From the NCBI GenBank assembly GCA_903924805.1, contig CAIYCZ010000342.1, positions 1 through 14,531 on the forward strand: 14,531 nucleotides of DNA, given 5' to 3'. Position numbers and translations under genes: made by a program. Source of the stretch: an uncultured delta proteobacterium (GTDB lineage: Bacteria; Desulfobacterota; WTBG01; CAIYCZ01). The notes below the pieces were generated by a model. That model was not told the origin of the DNA, did no database searches, and saw only the letters and a program-made list of their open reading frames with translations. Positions 1 through 6,298 of this stretch are shown in pieces; the stretch's first letter is position 1; every line of letters begins with the position of its first letter.

Positions 1-11
1 AATTAAGCAGC

Positions 12-62
12 TTATTCTTTTTCTGCTTTCTGTTTTTCCTTTTTCCCTTTGGCTGCTGCAGC
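12..62 (-). pseudogene. Orphan Lys/Glu-rich tail-like coding tract (possible duplicate of the rplQ 3' end)
   Basis: Beyond the rplQ terminator the minus strand reads Ala-Ala-Ala-Ala followed by KGKKEKQKAEKE and a TAA stop at 12-14. The core KxKKEKQ is also present in the L17 tail. A 15-base run is identical at 30-44 and 218-232 and lies in the same codon phase in both places. There is no plausible start codon with an SD. The frame remains open upstream through the terminator, so it is not a normal gene. It could be a leftover of a duplicated rplQ 3' end or a chance match of A-rich sequence. Confidence 0.3.
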
Positions 63-112
63 GTGCAGTAACCCATCGTGCAGGTTGAAAACTAAAAAGC
101 TTGCGGGGCGAT

Positions 113-152
113 AAAAAAACAAGCCTAAAAAGGCTCCTGCCCTTTTAGGCTT
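113..152 (-). terminator. Rho-independent terminator after rplQ
   Basis: On the minus strand the arm AAGCCTAAAA (complement of 143-152) pairs perfectly with TTTTAGGCTT (complement of 121-130). Two further G-C pairs follow past a one-base bulge, with a loop of about 7 bases. A run of seven T (complement of 113-119) follows one base after the stem. On the plus strand no T-run follows, so the signal is directional. It lies 33 bases past the rplQ stop and should end the whole ribosomal protein transcript. Confidence 0.9.
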
Positions 153-184
153 GCTGCAATGGTTCCACTTAATGATACAATAAA

Positions 185-652
185 CTATTTTATTTTTTTC
201 TCTCTCCGCATGACCGGCTGTTTTTCCTTTTTGGTTTTTTCTTTAGCGGGCTTTTTCTCTTTCTCTTTCTTTTTTTCTTGAGTTGCCTTCTGCTTTCCCT
301 GTACCACCAGTTCAATAATGGACACCGGCGCGTTATCTCCGAGGCGCCTGCGTATCTTCAAAATTCTGGTATAGCCTCCGGACCGATCCTTGAATCGCGG
401 CGCAACCTCGTCAAAAAGCTTTTTGCCGACCGTCTCACTGCGGATTATCTGCATGGCCTGGCGGCGTGCATGCAGATCTCCGCGCTTTCCCAGCGTAATC
501 ATTTTATCTGCCAGCCGCTTTAACTCCTTTGCCTTTGCATCAGTGGTTTCAATTCTTTCATGTTCTAACAGGGAGGTAACCATATTGCGCAGCGTTGCCT
601 TGCGGTGGCTGGCAGTCCTTCCCAGTCTTCTTCCGGCCTTCAAATGTCTCAT
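185..652 (-). CDS. rplQ: 50S ribosomal protein L17 with a Lys/Glu-rich C-terminal extension
   Basis: L17 is a large-subunit protein near the peptide exit tunnel. The opening MRHLKAGRRLGRTASHRKA and the segment around residues 87-117 (RSGGYTRILKIRRRLGDNAP, then SIIELV) are diagnostic. The core ends near residue 117, about the usual length for the family. The remaining 38 or so residues are almost entirely Lys, Glu and Gln, with a few Pro and Arg, and are probably disordered. The start is ATG with an SD-like TAAGGATTGG upstream. It is the last gene of the alpha cluster, 36 bases after rpoA, and is followed by a strong terminator. The stop is TAG, just after a run of seven A. The identification is firm; any function of the tail is unknown. 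Confidence 0.98.
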   Translation of the reverse strand: MRHLKAGRRLGRTASHRKATLRNMVTSLLEHERIETTDAKAKELKRLADKMITLGKRGDLHARRQAMQIIRSETVGKKLFDEVAPRFKDRSGGYTRILKIRRRLGDNAPVSIIELVVQGKQKATQEKKKEKEKKPAKEKTKKEKQPVMRREKKIK

Positions 653-688
653 TGTTCCAATCCTTACGCCTGATACGTCTTCAGGCGA

Positions 689-1696
689 TTATTCTTCGTC
701 TTTTTTTGGTTTTCCGCTATCTGCAGGAGGTACAAACCCGTCAATCTTCATCCCGAGCGTTAACCCCATCTCCGACAGTATTTCCTTTATCTCGTTGAGA
801 GATTTTCTCCCGAAATTCTTGGTCTTCAGCATTTCCCCTTCTGTCTTTTGCACCAGCTCCCAGATGTACCTGATGTTTGCATTCCTCAGACAGTTGGAAG
901 AGCGCACCGAAAGCTCAAGCTCTTCAATGCTCCGGTACAGGTTTTCATTGACCTGAGTTTTCGTCGTCTTCTCTTCAGGCAGCGGCTCTATGTCTTCTTC
1001 AAAATTGATGAACAGCTTGAGCTGTGTCTTCAGAATTTTTGCAGCATAGGCGACTGCATCTTCAGGCGTAACACTTCCGTCAGTCCATATTTCAAAAGTG
1101 AGCTTGTCATAATCGGTTATCTGGCCGACACGGGCATGGGTAACCGTATAGTTGACCTTTCTGACAGGGCTGAAGATAGCATCAATGGGGATGGTGCCAA
1201 TGGGCTGATTGGGATGACGGTTCTTTTCTGCAGGACAGTACCCTCGTCCAAGCGCAATGGTCATATCCATATTCAAGCTTGCATCGGAAGCCAGGGTTGC
1301 GATGTGCTGTTCAGGGTTGAGCACTTCTACATTACTGTTCCCCACAATATCAGCTGCCGTAACTTCACGCTCTCCCTTGGTTTTAATAAAGACCGTTTCC
1401 GGCCCTTCGGAAGACAACTTGAAGCGGACCTCTTTTAAATTAAGGACTATTTCGGTAACGTCCTCGCGCACCCCTGGTATGGTAGAAAATTCATGCAGTA
1501 TGCCGTCAATGCGCAGCGCAGTTATGGCGGCACCCTGGAGGGAAGCAAGCAGAATCCTGCGCAACGAATTTCCCAGGGTTATGCCAAACCCCCGCTCAAA
1601 AGGCTCTGCAGTAAATTTACCGTAAAATCTTGACAGTGTCTCTTCTTCGACTTCAAGACGTTTTGGTTGTATAATTGCTTGCCACGGTCGCTGCAT
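689..1696 (-). CDS. rpoA: DNA-directed RNA polymerase subunit alpha
   Basis: RpoA dimerises to start assembly of RNA polymerase, and its C-terminal domain touches promoter UP elements and activators. The chosen ATG at 1696 gives 335 residues. An in-frame GTG at 1708 is possible, but AAGGTGAGG there is a good SD for the ATG, six bases away. The N-terminal domain (about 1-230) has FERGFGITLGNSLRRILL near residues 33-50. A charged linker (about 235-250) leads to the C-terminal domain, with VRSSNCL around 264-270 and NFGRKSLNEIKE around 294-305. Residues R265, C269, K298 and S299 fall at the same numbers as in the E. coli protein, so the DNA-contact surface appears intact. It sits between rpsD and rplQ as in the standard alpha cluster. 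Confidence 0.98.
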   Translation of the reverse strand: MQRPWQAIIQPKRLEVEEETLSRFYGKFTAEPFERGFGITLGNSLRRILLASLQGAAITALRIDGILHEFSTIPGVREDVTEIVLNLKEVRFKLSSEGPETVFIKTKGEREVTAADIVGNSNVEVLNPEQHIATLASDASLNMDMTIALGRGYCPAEKNRHPNQPIGTIPIDAIFSPVRKVNYTVTHARVGQITDYDKLTFEIWTDGSVTPEDAVAYAAKILKTQLKLFINFEEDIEPLPEEKTTKTQVNENLYRSIEELELSVRSSNCLRNANIRYIWELVQKTEGEMLKTKNFGRKSLNEIKEILSEMGLTLGMKIDGFVPPADSGKPKKDEE

Positions 1697-1719
1697 AGAG
1701 TTCCTCACCTTATAAAATT

Positions 1720-1739
1720 ATGCCCCTAAAAAAGGGCAT
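1720..1739 (-). promoter_or_regulatory. Short hairpin between rpsD and rpoA
   Basis: ATGCCC and GGGCAT form a 6-bp stem with an 8-base loop in the 45-base rpsD-rpoA spacer, starting two bases after the rpsD stop. It is followed by AATTTTATAAGG, which has only a four-T run, so it is too weak for a full terminator. It could stabilise or separate the upstream message, or tune the ratio of ribosomal protein to polymerase subunit. The function is inferred from position only. Confidence 0.35.
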
Positions 1740-1741
1740 TC

Positions 1742-2368
1742 TTATCGACTATAGAGCTCGACAATAATCTGCTCTCTAATCGGCATGGTTATATCTTCGC
1801 GGTTCGGAAGTGATACCACCGTACCGGAAAATGAATCCTTGTCTAACTCGAGCCATCGGGAAATTCCCCGCCGGCTTGCCACTTCCATTGCCTCTTTAAT
1901 CTTTTCTATTTTCTGGCTCTTTTCACGCAGCTGAACCGTATCGCCCGACTTGACCAGATATGACGCGATGGTGACCTTTTTCCTGTTCACCATCAGGTGT
2001 CCGTTTCGAACCAGCTGGCGTGCCTCAGCGCGGGATACCGCAAACCCCAGTCGATATACAATATTGTCAAGCCGTCTCTCTAAAAAGACCAGAAGGTTTT
2101 CTCCGGTGATCCCTTTCTGCTGCGCTGCCCGTTCGAAATAATTCTTAAACTGCTTCTCGAGCACTCCGTATGTCCGTTTCAGTTTCTGTTTTTCGCGCAA
2201 TTGATCACCATAATCGGTGCGCTTGGCGCGCCGCTGCCCATGCTGTCCGGGTGCGTATTGGCGCCGTTCAGCTGCACATTTGTCGGTATAACATCGCTCA
2301 CCTTTTAGAAACAGTTTTGTGCTTTCCCTGCGGCAAAGCCTGCATGCGGGACCTCGATAGCGTGCCAA
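1742..2368 (-). CDS. rpsD: 30S ribosomal protein S4, zinc-binding type, TTG start
   Basis: S4 is a primary 16S rRNA-binding protein that nucleates 30S assembly. At 208 residues it has normal length. The N-terminus MARYRGPACRLCRRES has C9 and C12, and C26 and C31 follow, giving the four-cysteine pattern of zinc-containing S4. The S4 RNA-binding domain lies at about 98-160 (RLDNIVYRLGFAVSRAEARQ). The start is TTG: it is the only start that gives the canonical MARYRGP, and AAGGAG lies seven bases upstream. In some bacteria S4 represses its own operon by binding the leader mRNA. The 69-base spacer before it is one of the longer ones here and holds a small hairpin (GCCAC/GTGGT), but I see no convincing operator. 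Confidence 0.98.
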   Translation of the reverse strand: MARYRGPACRLCRRESTKLFLKGERCYTDKCAAERRQYAPGQHGQRRAKRTDYGDQLREKQKLKRTYGVLEKQFKNYFERAAQQKGITGENLLVFLERRLDNIVYRLGFAVSRAEARQLVRNGHLMVNRKKVTIASYLVKSGDTVQLREKSQKIEKIKEAMEVASRRGISRWLELDKDSFSGTVVSLPNREDITMPIREQIIVELYSR

Positions 2369-2437
2369 AAAAGTTCTCCTTTCCTGAGATATACCACCAG
2401 GAGTGGCAGTGTTCTCTATGACCGTTTTACAACTGCG

Positions 2438-2827
2438 TTATACTCTTCGCCGTTTCGGTTGCCTGCATCCGTTGTGAGGAATGGGGGTGACGTCGCGGAT
2501 GAGTTTAATGCTGAACCCCACAGCCTGCAGCGATCGCAGTGCTGCCTCACGTCCTGATCCAGGGCCTTTTATATAAACATCGAGATTCTTAATCCCGTGT
2601 TCCTTTGCTTTTTTTGCCACGTCTTCTGCTGCCTGGCTTGCTGCATACGGCGTATTCTTTCGGGAGCCCTTAAACCCTACCACCCCTGCGCTTGACCAGG
2701 CAATCGTATTGCCAACCATATCCGTGATGGTGATGACGGTATTATTGAATGTGGACTGAATATGGGCAATTCCGTTGGGGATGTTTTTCTTTTCCTTTTT
2801 CTTCCGTGTTTTTTTCTGTTCTGCCAT
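2438..2827 (-). CDS. rpsK: 30S ribosomal protein S11
   Basis: S11 sits on the 30S platform near the E site and contacts 16S rRNA. The core begins near residue 16 (NIPNGIAHIQSTFNNTVITI) and ends with DVTPIPHNGCRQPKRRRV, the conserved C-terminal signature. The first 14 or so residues are mostly lysine, a common basic lead. Total length is 129 residues, as usual. The start is ATG with GAGGGA close upstream. The gap to rpsM is 15 bases, and the rpsM-rpsK-rpsD order is the standard alpha cluster. Confidence 0.98.
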   Translation of the reverse strand: MAEQKKTRKKKEKKNIPNGIAHIQSTFNNTVITITDMVGNTIAWSSAGVVGFKGSRKNTPYAASQAAEDVAKKAKEHGIKNLDVYIKGPGSGREAALRSLQAVGFSIKLIRDVTPIPHNGCRQPKRRRV

Positions 2828-2842
2828 TCATTCCCTCAATGT

Positions 2843-3226
2843 TTATTTAGCAGCTACTTTTTTCTTGCTGCCTACCGTTGCTCTGCGGGGACCTTTACGG
2901 GTGCGGGCATTGGTATGGGTTCTCTGTCCCCGGGTCGGCAGGCCTTTTCGATGGCGAAGCCCGCGGTATGAACCGATGTCCATAAGCCGCTTGATATTCA
3001 TGGATATCTCTTTCCGCAGATCACCTTCAACCTTATAGTTTTGATTGATGATATCCTGAATCTTTGCGACTTCCTGGTCCGAGAGCGCATCGGCTTTCCG
3101 GGAAAAATCGACCCCTGCCTCACTCAGAATCTGTTGAGCACTCGTCCTGCTAATGCCGTAGATATAGGTTAAGGCAATAGCTATTTGCTTTGATTTTGGT
3201 AAGTCCACACCGGCAATTCGCGACAC
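2843..3226 (-). CDS. rpsM: 30S ribosomal protein S13, GTG start
   Basis: S13 lies in the head of the 30S subunit and bridges to the 50S and the P-site tRNA. MSRIAGVDLP at the start, the helix-two-turn-helix region (about 15-50, TYIYGISRTSAQQIL), and the basic tail with SYRGLRHRKGLPTRGQRTH-type residues near 85-105 identify it. Length is 127 residues, slightly longer than E. coli, with a Lys-rich end (GSKKKVAAK). It starts with GTG; AAGGAG lies six bases upstream and no other start gives the family N-terminus. It follows rpmJ after 34 bases. Confidence 0.98.
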   Translation of the reverse strand: MSRIAGVDLPKSKQIAIALTYIYGISRTSAQQILSEAGVDFSRKADALSDQEVAKIQDIINQNYKVEGDLRKEISMNIKRLMDIGSYRGLRHRKGLPTRGQRTHTNARTRKGPRRATVGSKKKVAAK

Positions 3227-3260
3227 AGTGTTCTCCTTCTCTTAAACCCGGTTGTATATC

Positions 3261-3374
3261 TTAGCCCTGGCGCTGCTTGTGTTTTGGGTTTTCACAGATA
3301 ACGCGCACAACGCCTTTTCGCTTAATGATGGTGCATTTATCACATATTTTTTTTACAGATGCCCGAACTTTCAT
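3261..3374 (-). CDS. rpmJ: 50S ribosomal protein L36, zinc-binding type
   Basis: This is a 37-residue protein, the normal length of L36, the smallest 50S protein, which binds 23S rRNA. It reads MKVRASVKKICDKC at the start and ends in NPKHKQRQG. The ligands C11, C14, C27 and H32 form the classic CxxC-x12-C-x4-H zinc ribbon, so it is the zinc-dependent form. The start is ATG with only a weak SD (GTGAGAG) very close upstream. It lies 28 bases after infA and 34 before rpsM, its usual place. Confidence 0.98.
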   Translation of the reverse strand: MKVRASVKKICDKCTIIKRKGVVRVICENPKHKQRQG

Positions 3375-3402
3375 ATACTCTCACATGCAGGTAAAAAGGT
3401 GG

Positions 3403-3621
3403 TCATTTGCTCCGATAGATAATCCGGCCCTTGTTTAAATCATAGGGAGAGAACTGCACCATTACCCTGTCGCCGGGAAGTATTTTTATGTAGTGCATAC
3501 GCATCTTGCCTGATATATGGGCAAGCACCTTGTGCCCGTTTTCCAGTTCCACGCGGAACGTGGCGTTAGGCAGCGTTTCCAGTACGGTTCCCTCAAACTC
3601 TAAACAATCTTCCTTTGCCAT
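3403..3621 (-). CDS. infA: Translation initiation factor IF-1
   Basis: IF-1 is a 72-residue OB-fold protein that blocks the A site during initiation and helps IF-2 and IF-3. The whole family signature is present: MAKEDCLEFEGTVLETLPN, then VELENGHKVLAHISGKMR, and the C-terminal block with LPGDRVMVQFSPYDL and GRIIYR. The start is ATG. No clear SD is seen immediately upstream (the bases are CTGCACAGCTT), unlike nearly all neighbours. Genes for adenylate kinase and methionine aminopeptidase, often placed between secY and infA, are missing; the 160-base gap contains only a fragment. Confidence 0.98.
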   Translation of the reverse strand: MAKEDCLEFEGTVLETLPNATFRVELENGHKVLAHISGKMRMHYIKILPGDRVMVQFSPYDLNKGRIIYRSK

Positions 3622-3628
3622 AAGCTGT

Positions 3629-3660
3629 GCAGGTAAAGGCTGTTATGATACAAGGCCTGC
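3629..3660 (-). promoter_or_regulatory. Weak hairpin in the infA leader
   Basis: GCAGG (complement of 3656-3660) can pair with CCTGC (complement of 3629-3633) across a 22-base loop, ending seven bases before the infA ATG. Further AAG/CTT pairing outside the stem is possible across an internal loop. Because no SD is visible, the structure could affect ribosome access, but the stem is short and the role is speculative. Confidence 0.2.
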
Positions 3661-3677
3661 TTCTTGTAATACCCCTG

Positions 3678-3758
3678 TTATTTTATTAAAATGTCCTTAA
3701 TGGTACCAATCCCGTTAACCGTATGTAACAGTTGCTGCTCATCCGCTCCTGTCCAAAA
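3678..3758 (-). pseudogene. Possible 3' remnant of adk (adenylate kinase)
   Basis: Adenylate kinase converts ATP and AMP to two ADP, and its gene commonly follows secY. Here a 26-codon tract between a TGA and a TAA stop reads DEQQLLHTVNGIGTIKDILIK near its end. This resembles adenylate kinase C-termini, which have a leucine-rich turn, a V-(N/D)-G motif and a final amphipathic helix. No start codon or upstream body of the enzyme exists in frame, so it cannot make a kinase. Location and likeness suggest a deletion that removed most of adk and all of map. The match is short and judged by eye, so chance similarity remains possible. Confidence 0.4.
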
Positions 3759-3781
3759 TCAGCGCTCGCAGCCACCAGCAC

Positions 3782-5107
3782 TTACCGCCGGCCCTTGAAC
3801 TGTCCGCGCTTTAAAAAACCATCATAGTGCCTGGTCAGCAGGTGTGATTCAATCTGAGACATGGTATCAAGTGCAACGCCAACAACAATAAGCAGTGCTG
3901 TTCCGCCAAAATAGAACGGGATATTAAACCGGTGAATCAAAATGCTCGGCAGAACGCATACCGCAGCTACATAGAGAGCCCCGATAAAGGTTACTCTGGT
4001 CAGCACCCAGTCTATATGTTCAGCAGTCTTTTTACCGGGCCTGATGCCGGGAACATATCCCCCGTATTTTTTCATATTGTCTGCAACATCCATGGGATTA
4101 AAAACGACCGCCGTATAAAAATAGCAGAAGAATATTATGAAGGTGACGTACAGAACATTGTATGCCAACTGCCCCCGGTTAAGGCTTTCAATAATGGCGC
4201 CGGCCCAGGGATATTTTTCCAGGACTTCTTTGGGCAAGAACTGGGCAATGGTAAGGGGGAACATAAGTATTGAGGATGCAAAGATCGGCGGAATAACCCC
4301 TGCGGTATTGATTTTCAAGGGCAGGTGGGTGCTCTGTCCGCCGTATATTTTTCTGCCGATAACCCGCTTGGCATACTGGACGGGAATTTTTCGCTGGGCC
4401 CGCTCCATAAATATTATAAAGCCCACAACAACCACCATCATCGTTACAATAAACAGCATTACCAGGGGGCCCATTTCTCCTGTCTGCATGAGACGCACGG
4501 TACTGATAATGGCAGACGGCATTCTGGCGACAATGCCGGCAAAAATGATAAGCGATATGCCGTTACCGATGCCGCGCTCCGTGATCTGCTCCCCCAGCCA
4601 CATGATAAAGGCGGTTCCTGAGGTGAGGGTAATGATAGTCATGAAGCGGAAGCCCCATCCCGCAGCAAGAACAATGGGCTCTCCTGCGGGGCCAGCCATT
4701 TTCTCCAAACCCACGCTGATGCCGAAGCCCTGAATGATACTGAGAATCACCGTGCCATACCGGGTATACTGGGTAATCTTTTTCTTGCCGGCTTCTCCCT
4801 CCTTCTGCAGTTTTTCAAGATACGGGATAACCATGGTGAGGAGCTGAAGTATAATCGAGGCACTGATATAGGGCATGATTCCCAGTGCAAATACCGACAT
4901 GTGCTCGAGCGCCCCGCCGGAAAACATATCCATGAATCCAAACAGCGTACCCTTGGCCCGTGCAAAAAAGGCAGCCAGCGCATTACCATCAATGCCCGGG
5001 GTGGGGATATGTACCCCTATCCGGTACACGGCCAGAAGCGCAAATGAAATCATGATCCGCTTGCGAAGCTCTGGAATCTTGGGGATATTTTGAAAACCGC
5101 CAATCAC
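3782..5107 (-). CDS. secY: Protein translocase channel subunit SecY, GTG start
   Basis: SecY forms the membrane pore through which proteins are exported or inserted, together with SecE and SecG. It has 441 residues, the usual length, and about ten hydrophobic helices. Seen in order are the N-terminal FQNIPKIPELRKRIMISFAL, the plug region after TM1 with LFGFMDMFSGGALEHMSVFA, a TM2 start at GIMPYISASIILQLL, the cytosolic loop with RKIPVQYAKR, and the segment HLPLKINTAGVIPPIFASSI before TM7. The tail GFLKRGQFKGRR is basic and cytosolic. It starts with GTG directly after the rplO TAA; GAGG lies about ten bases upstream inside rplO, so translation is probably coupled. It ends the spc cluster as usual, but adk and map do not follow. 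Confidence 0.98.
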   Translation of the reverse strand: MIGGFQNIPKIPELRKRIMISFALLAVYRIGVHIPTPGIDGNALAAFFARAKGTLFGFMDMFSGGALEHMSVFALGIMPYISASIILQLLTMVIPYLEKLQKEGEAGKKKITQYTRYGTVILSIIQGFGISVGLEKMAGPAGEPIVLAAGWGFRFMTIITLTSGTAFIMWLGEQITERGIGNGISLIIFAGIVARMPSAIISTVRLMQTGEMGPLVMLFIVTMMVVVVGFIIFMERAQRKIPVQYAKRVIGRKIYGGQSTHLPLKINTAGVIPPIFASSILMFPLTIAQFLPKEVLEKYPWAGAIIESLNRGQLAYNVLYVTFIIFFCYFYTAVVFNPMDVADNMKKYGGYVPGIRPGKKTAEHIDWVLTRVTFIGALYVAAVCVLPSILIHRFNIPFYFGGTALLIVVGVALDTMSQIESHLLTRHYDGFLKRGQFKGRR

Positions 5108-5548
5108 TTATAGTTCCTCTACCCTTCCCCCGGCAGCCGCAATTTTATTATATGCAGAGCGACTACATTTATGGATTTTTACCACCAGGGGGCGATCAAT
5201 CTCTCCATCCCCCAGTACCTTTATTCCATCATACACGTGTTTAACCAGCCCCTGTCTGATCAATGCAGCGGGGTCCACGATACTGTCTGGCTCAAATCCG
5301 CACAGGGAACCCACATCTACCAGTGCATACCGCTTCTTGAAGATATTGGTGAACCCGCGTTTTGGCAGCCGGCGCTTCAGCGGCATCTGTCCACCTTCAA
5401 ATCCTACCGTTGTTACCCCGCCGGAGCGTGCTTTCTGTCCTTTGTGCCCTTTACCGGCGGTCTTTCCATGACCTGAGCCAGAGCCGCGTCCCACGCGCTT
5501 TCTGGGCTTGCGGGAACCTTTTTGGGGTGTCAGTGTGCTTAAGTCCAT
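5108..5548 (-). CDS. rplO: 50S ribosomal protein L15
   Basis: L15 is an assembly protein that penetrates the 23S rRNA core. The glycine- and basic-rich N-terminus (KRVGRGSGSGHGKTAGKGHK, about 18-37) is diagnostic, followed by the conserved GFEGGQMPLKRRLPKRGF at about 49-66. The C-terminal globular part ends in AAGGRVEEL. Length is 146 residues, typical. The start is ATG with AAGAAGG upstream. Its TAA stop touches the GTG of secY with no spacing, and it follows rpmD after 22 bases. Confidence 0.98.
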   Translation of the reverse strand: MDLSTLTPQKGSRKPRKRVGRGSGSGHGKTAGKGHKGQKARSGGVTTVGFEGGQMPLKRRLPKRGFTNIFKKRYALVDVGSLCGFEPDSIVDPAALIRQGLVKHVYDGIKVLGDGEIDRPLVVKIHKCSRSAYNKIAAAGGRVEEL

Positions 5549-5570
5549 CTGCGTTACCTTCTTTCAATCT

Positions 5571-5756
5571 CTATACACACTTCTCCACTTTCAGGAGGTG
5601 ATGTATTTTTATAATCATGCCGCGAATCTGTGGCGTATCATTGAATATCTTGGTCCTGTTCAGTTTAGTCAGCCCTAAACTCTGCAGTACTCTTCGATGC
5701 TTTTCTGGCCTGCCGATTTTACTTCTTACCAGGGTTACCTTTAATTTTGCCGCCAT
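5571..5756 (-). CDS. rpmD: 50S ribosomal protein L30
   Basis: L30 is a small 50S protein. This one has 61 residues from the chosen ATG (MAAKLKVTLVRSKIGRPEKH), with the conserved DTPQIRGMIIKI near residues 40-51 and LLKVEK at the end. An in-frame TTG two codons earlier would add two residues, but the ATG gives the canonical N-terminus. The SD is weak (GGGAAA). It lies between rpsE and rplO as expected. The final CV after KVEK is a small extension. Confidence 0.96.
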   Translation of the reverse strand: MAAKLKVTLVRSKIGRPEKHRRVLQSLGLTKLNRTKIFNDTPQIRGMIIKIHHLLKVEKCV

Positions 5757-5829
5757 CGTCAATTTCCCGTTAAATTAAAAAAGATCTGTTACGTGAAGCA
5801 TGTGAAGCTCTTGCCCGCCTGGGCATGTC
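5757..5829 (-). other. rpsE-rpmD spacer with hairpin and direct repeat
   Basis: This 73-base spacer is long for this operon. Soon after the rpsE stop, TGCCC and GGGCA (complement of 5812-5825) can form a 5-bp GC-rich hairpin with a 4-base loop. Next, CTTCACATG and CTTCACGTA stand in tandem. No T-run follows the hairpin directly, so it is not a terminator. No promoter is evident. Confidence 0.3.
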
Positions 5830-6285
5830 TCACATGGTAGCACGAAGCCTGCTTAATCCCTCCAGGGTAGCTTTAATCACATTATGCGGGTTGTGTGATC
5901 GGATACATTTGGTTAAAATGTTTTTGATTCCCACCACTTCCATAATGGCCCGCACCGCTCCACCAGCGATAACACCGGTACCCTCTGAAGCAGGCTTCAT
6001 AAATACCTTGCCGGCTCCGAAATGGCCGGTTACTTCATGCGGTATGGTACCATTTATAATCGGGACCTTTATGAGATCTTTGCGTGCATGCTCAATGCCC
6101 TTCCGGATAGCCTCCGGAACCTCTTTTGCTTTTCCCAGGCCGAATCCGACGCGCCCGTTGCCGTCACCTACAACCACTATTGCGCTAAAGCTGAATCTTC
6201 TGCCGCCTTTGACTACTTTGGCTACACGGCTTATATGAACAATCTTATCAATCAGGTTAAGTTCTTCTGCAGTATCAAATGCCAA
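5830..6285 (-). CDS. rpsE: 30S ribosomal protein S5, TTG start
   Basis: S5 helps set translational accuracy and unwinds mRNA at the entry channel. The dsRBD-like N-terminal domain has VVKGGRRFSFSAIVVVGDGN at about 23-42. The C-terminal domain has GTGVIAGGAVRAIMEVVGIK at about 102-121 and HNPHNVIKATLEGL near the end. At 151 residues it is a short form; both ends are trimmed relative to E. coli (167). The start is TTG: AAGGAGG lies about eight bases upstream, overlapping the rplR stop, and MAFDTAEEL is the only sensible N-terminus. Confidence 0.98.
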   Translation of the reverse strand: MAFDTAEELNLIDKIVHISRVAKVVKGGRRFSFSAIVVVGDGNGRVGFGLGKAKEVPEAIRKGIEHARKDLIKVPIINGTIPHEVTGHFGAGKVFMKPASEGTGVIAGGAVRAIMEVVGIKNILTKCIRSHNPHNVIKATLEGLSRLRATM

Positions 6286-6298
6286 AACAAACCCTCCT

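Noticed and set aside
12..199. A -1 frameshift at the A-run near the rplQ stop would extend L17 through the terminator into the outer Lys/Glu tail
   Set aside because: The extension would run through the terminator hairpin and its T-run and reads as unlike-protein hydrophobic and mixed sequence there. The heptamer preceded by G is not an ideal slippery site.
390..956. Long plus-strand reading frame opposite rplQ and rpoA
   Set aside because: It is antisense to two certain genes, matches no family, has no SD, and spans their junction; it is a shadow of minus-strand codon bias.
689..1708. GTG at 1708 as the rpoA start
   Set aside because: The GTG is part of the SD for the ATG at 1696, and the ATG gives residue numbering matching known RpoA landmarks.
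3686..3781. A 31-codon reading frame starting with GTG immediately after the secY stop
   Set aside because: It has no recognisable family features and no good SD. It overlaps the adk-like tract in another frame. A frame this short is expected by chance.
4137..4733. Plus-strand reading frame of 198 codons opposite secY
   Set aside because: Fully antisense to secY, with no family resemblance and no SD-supported start.
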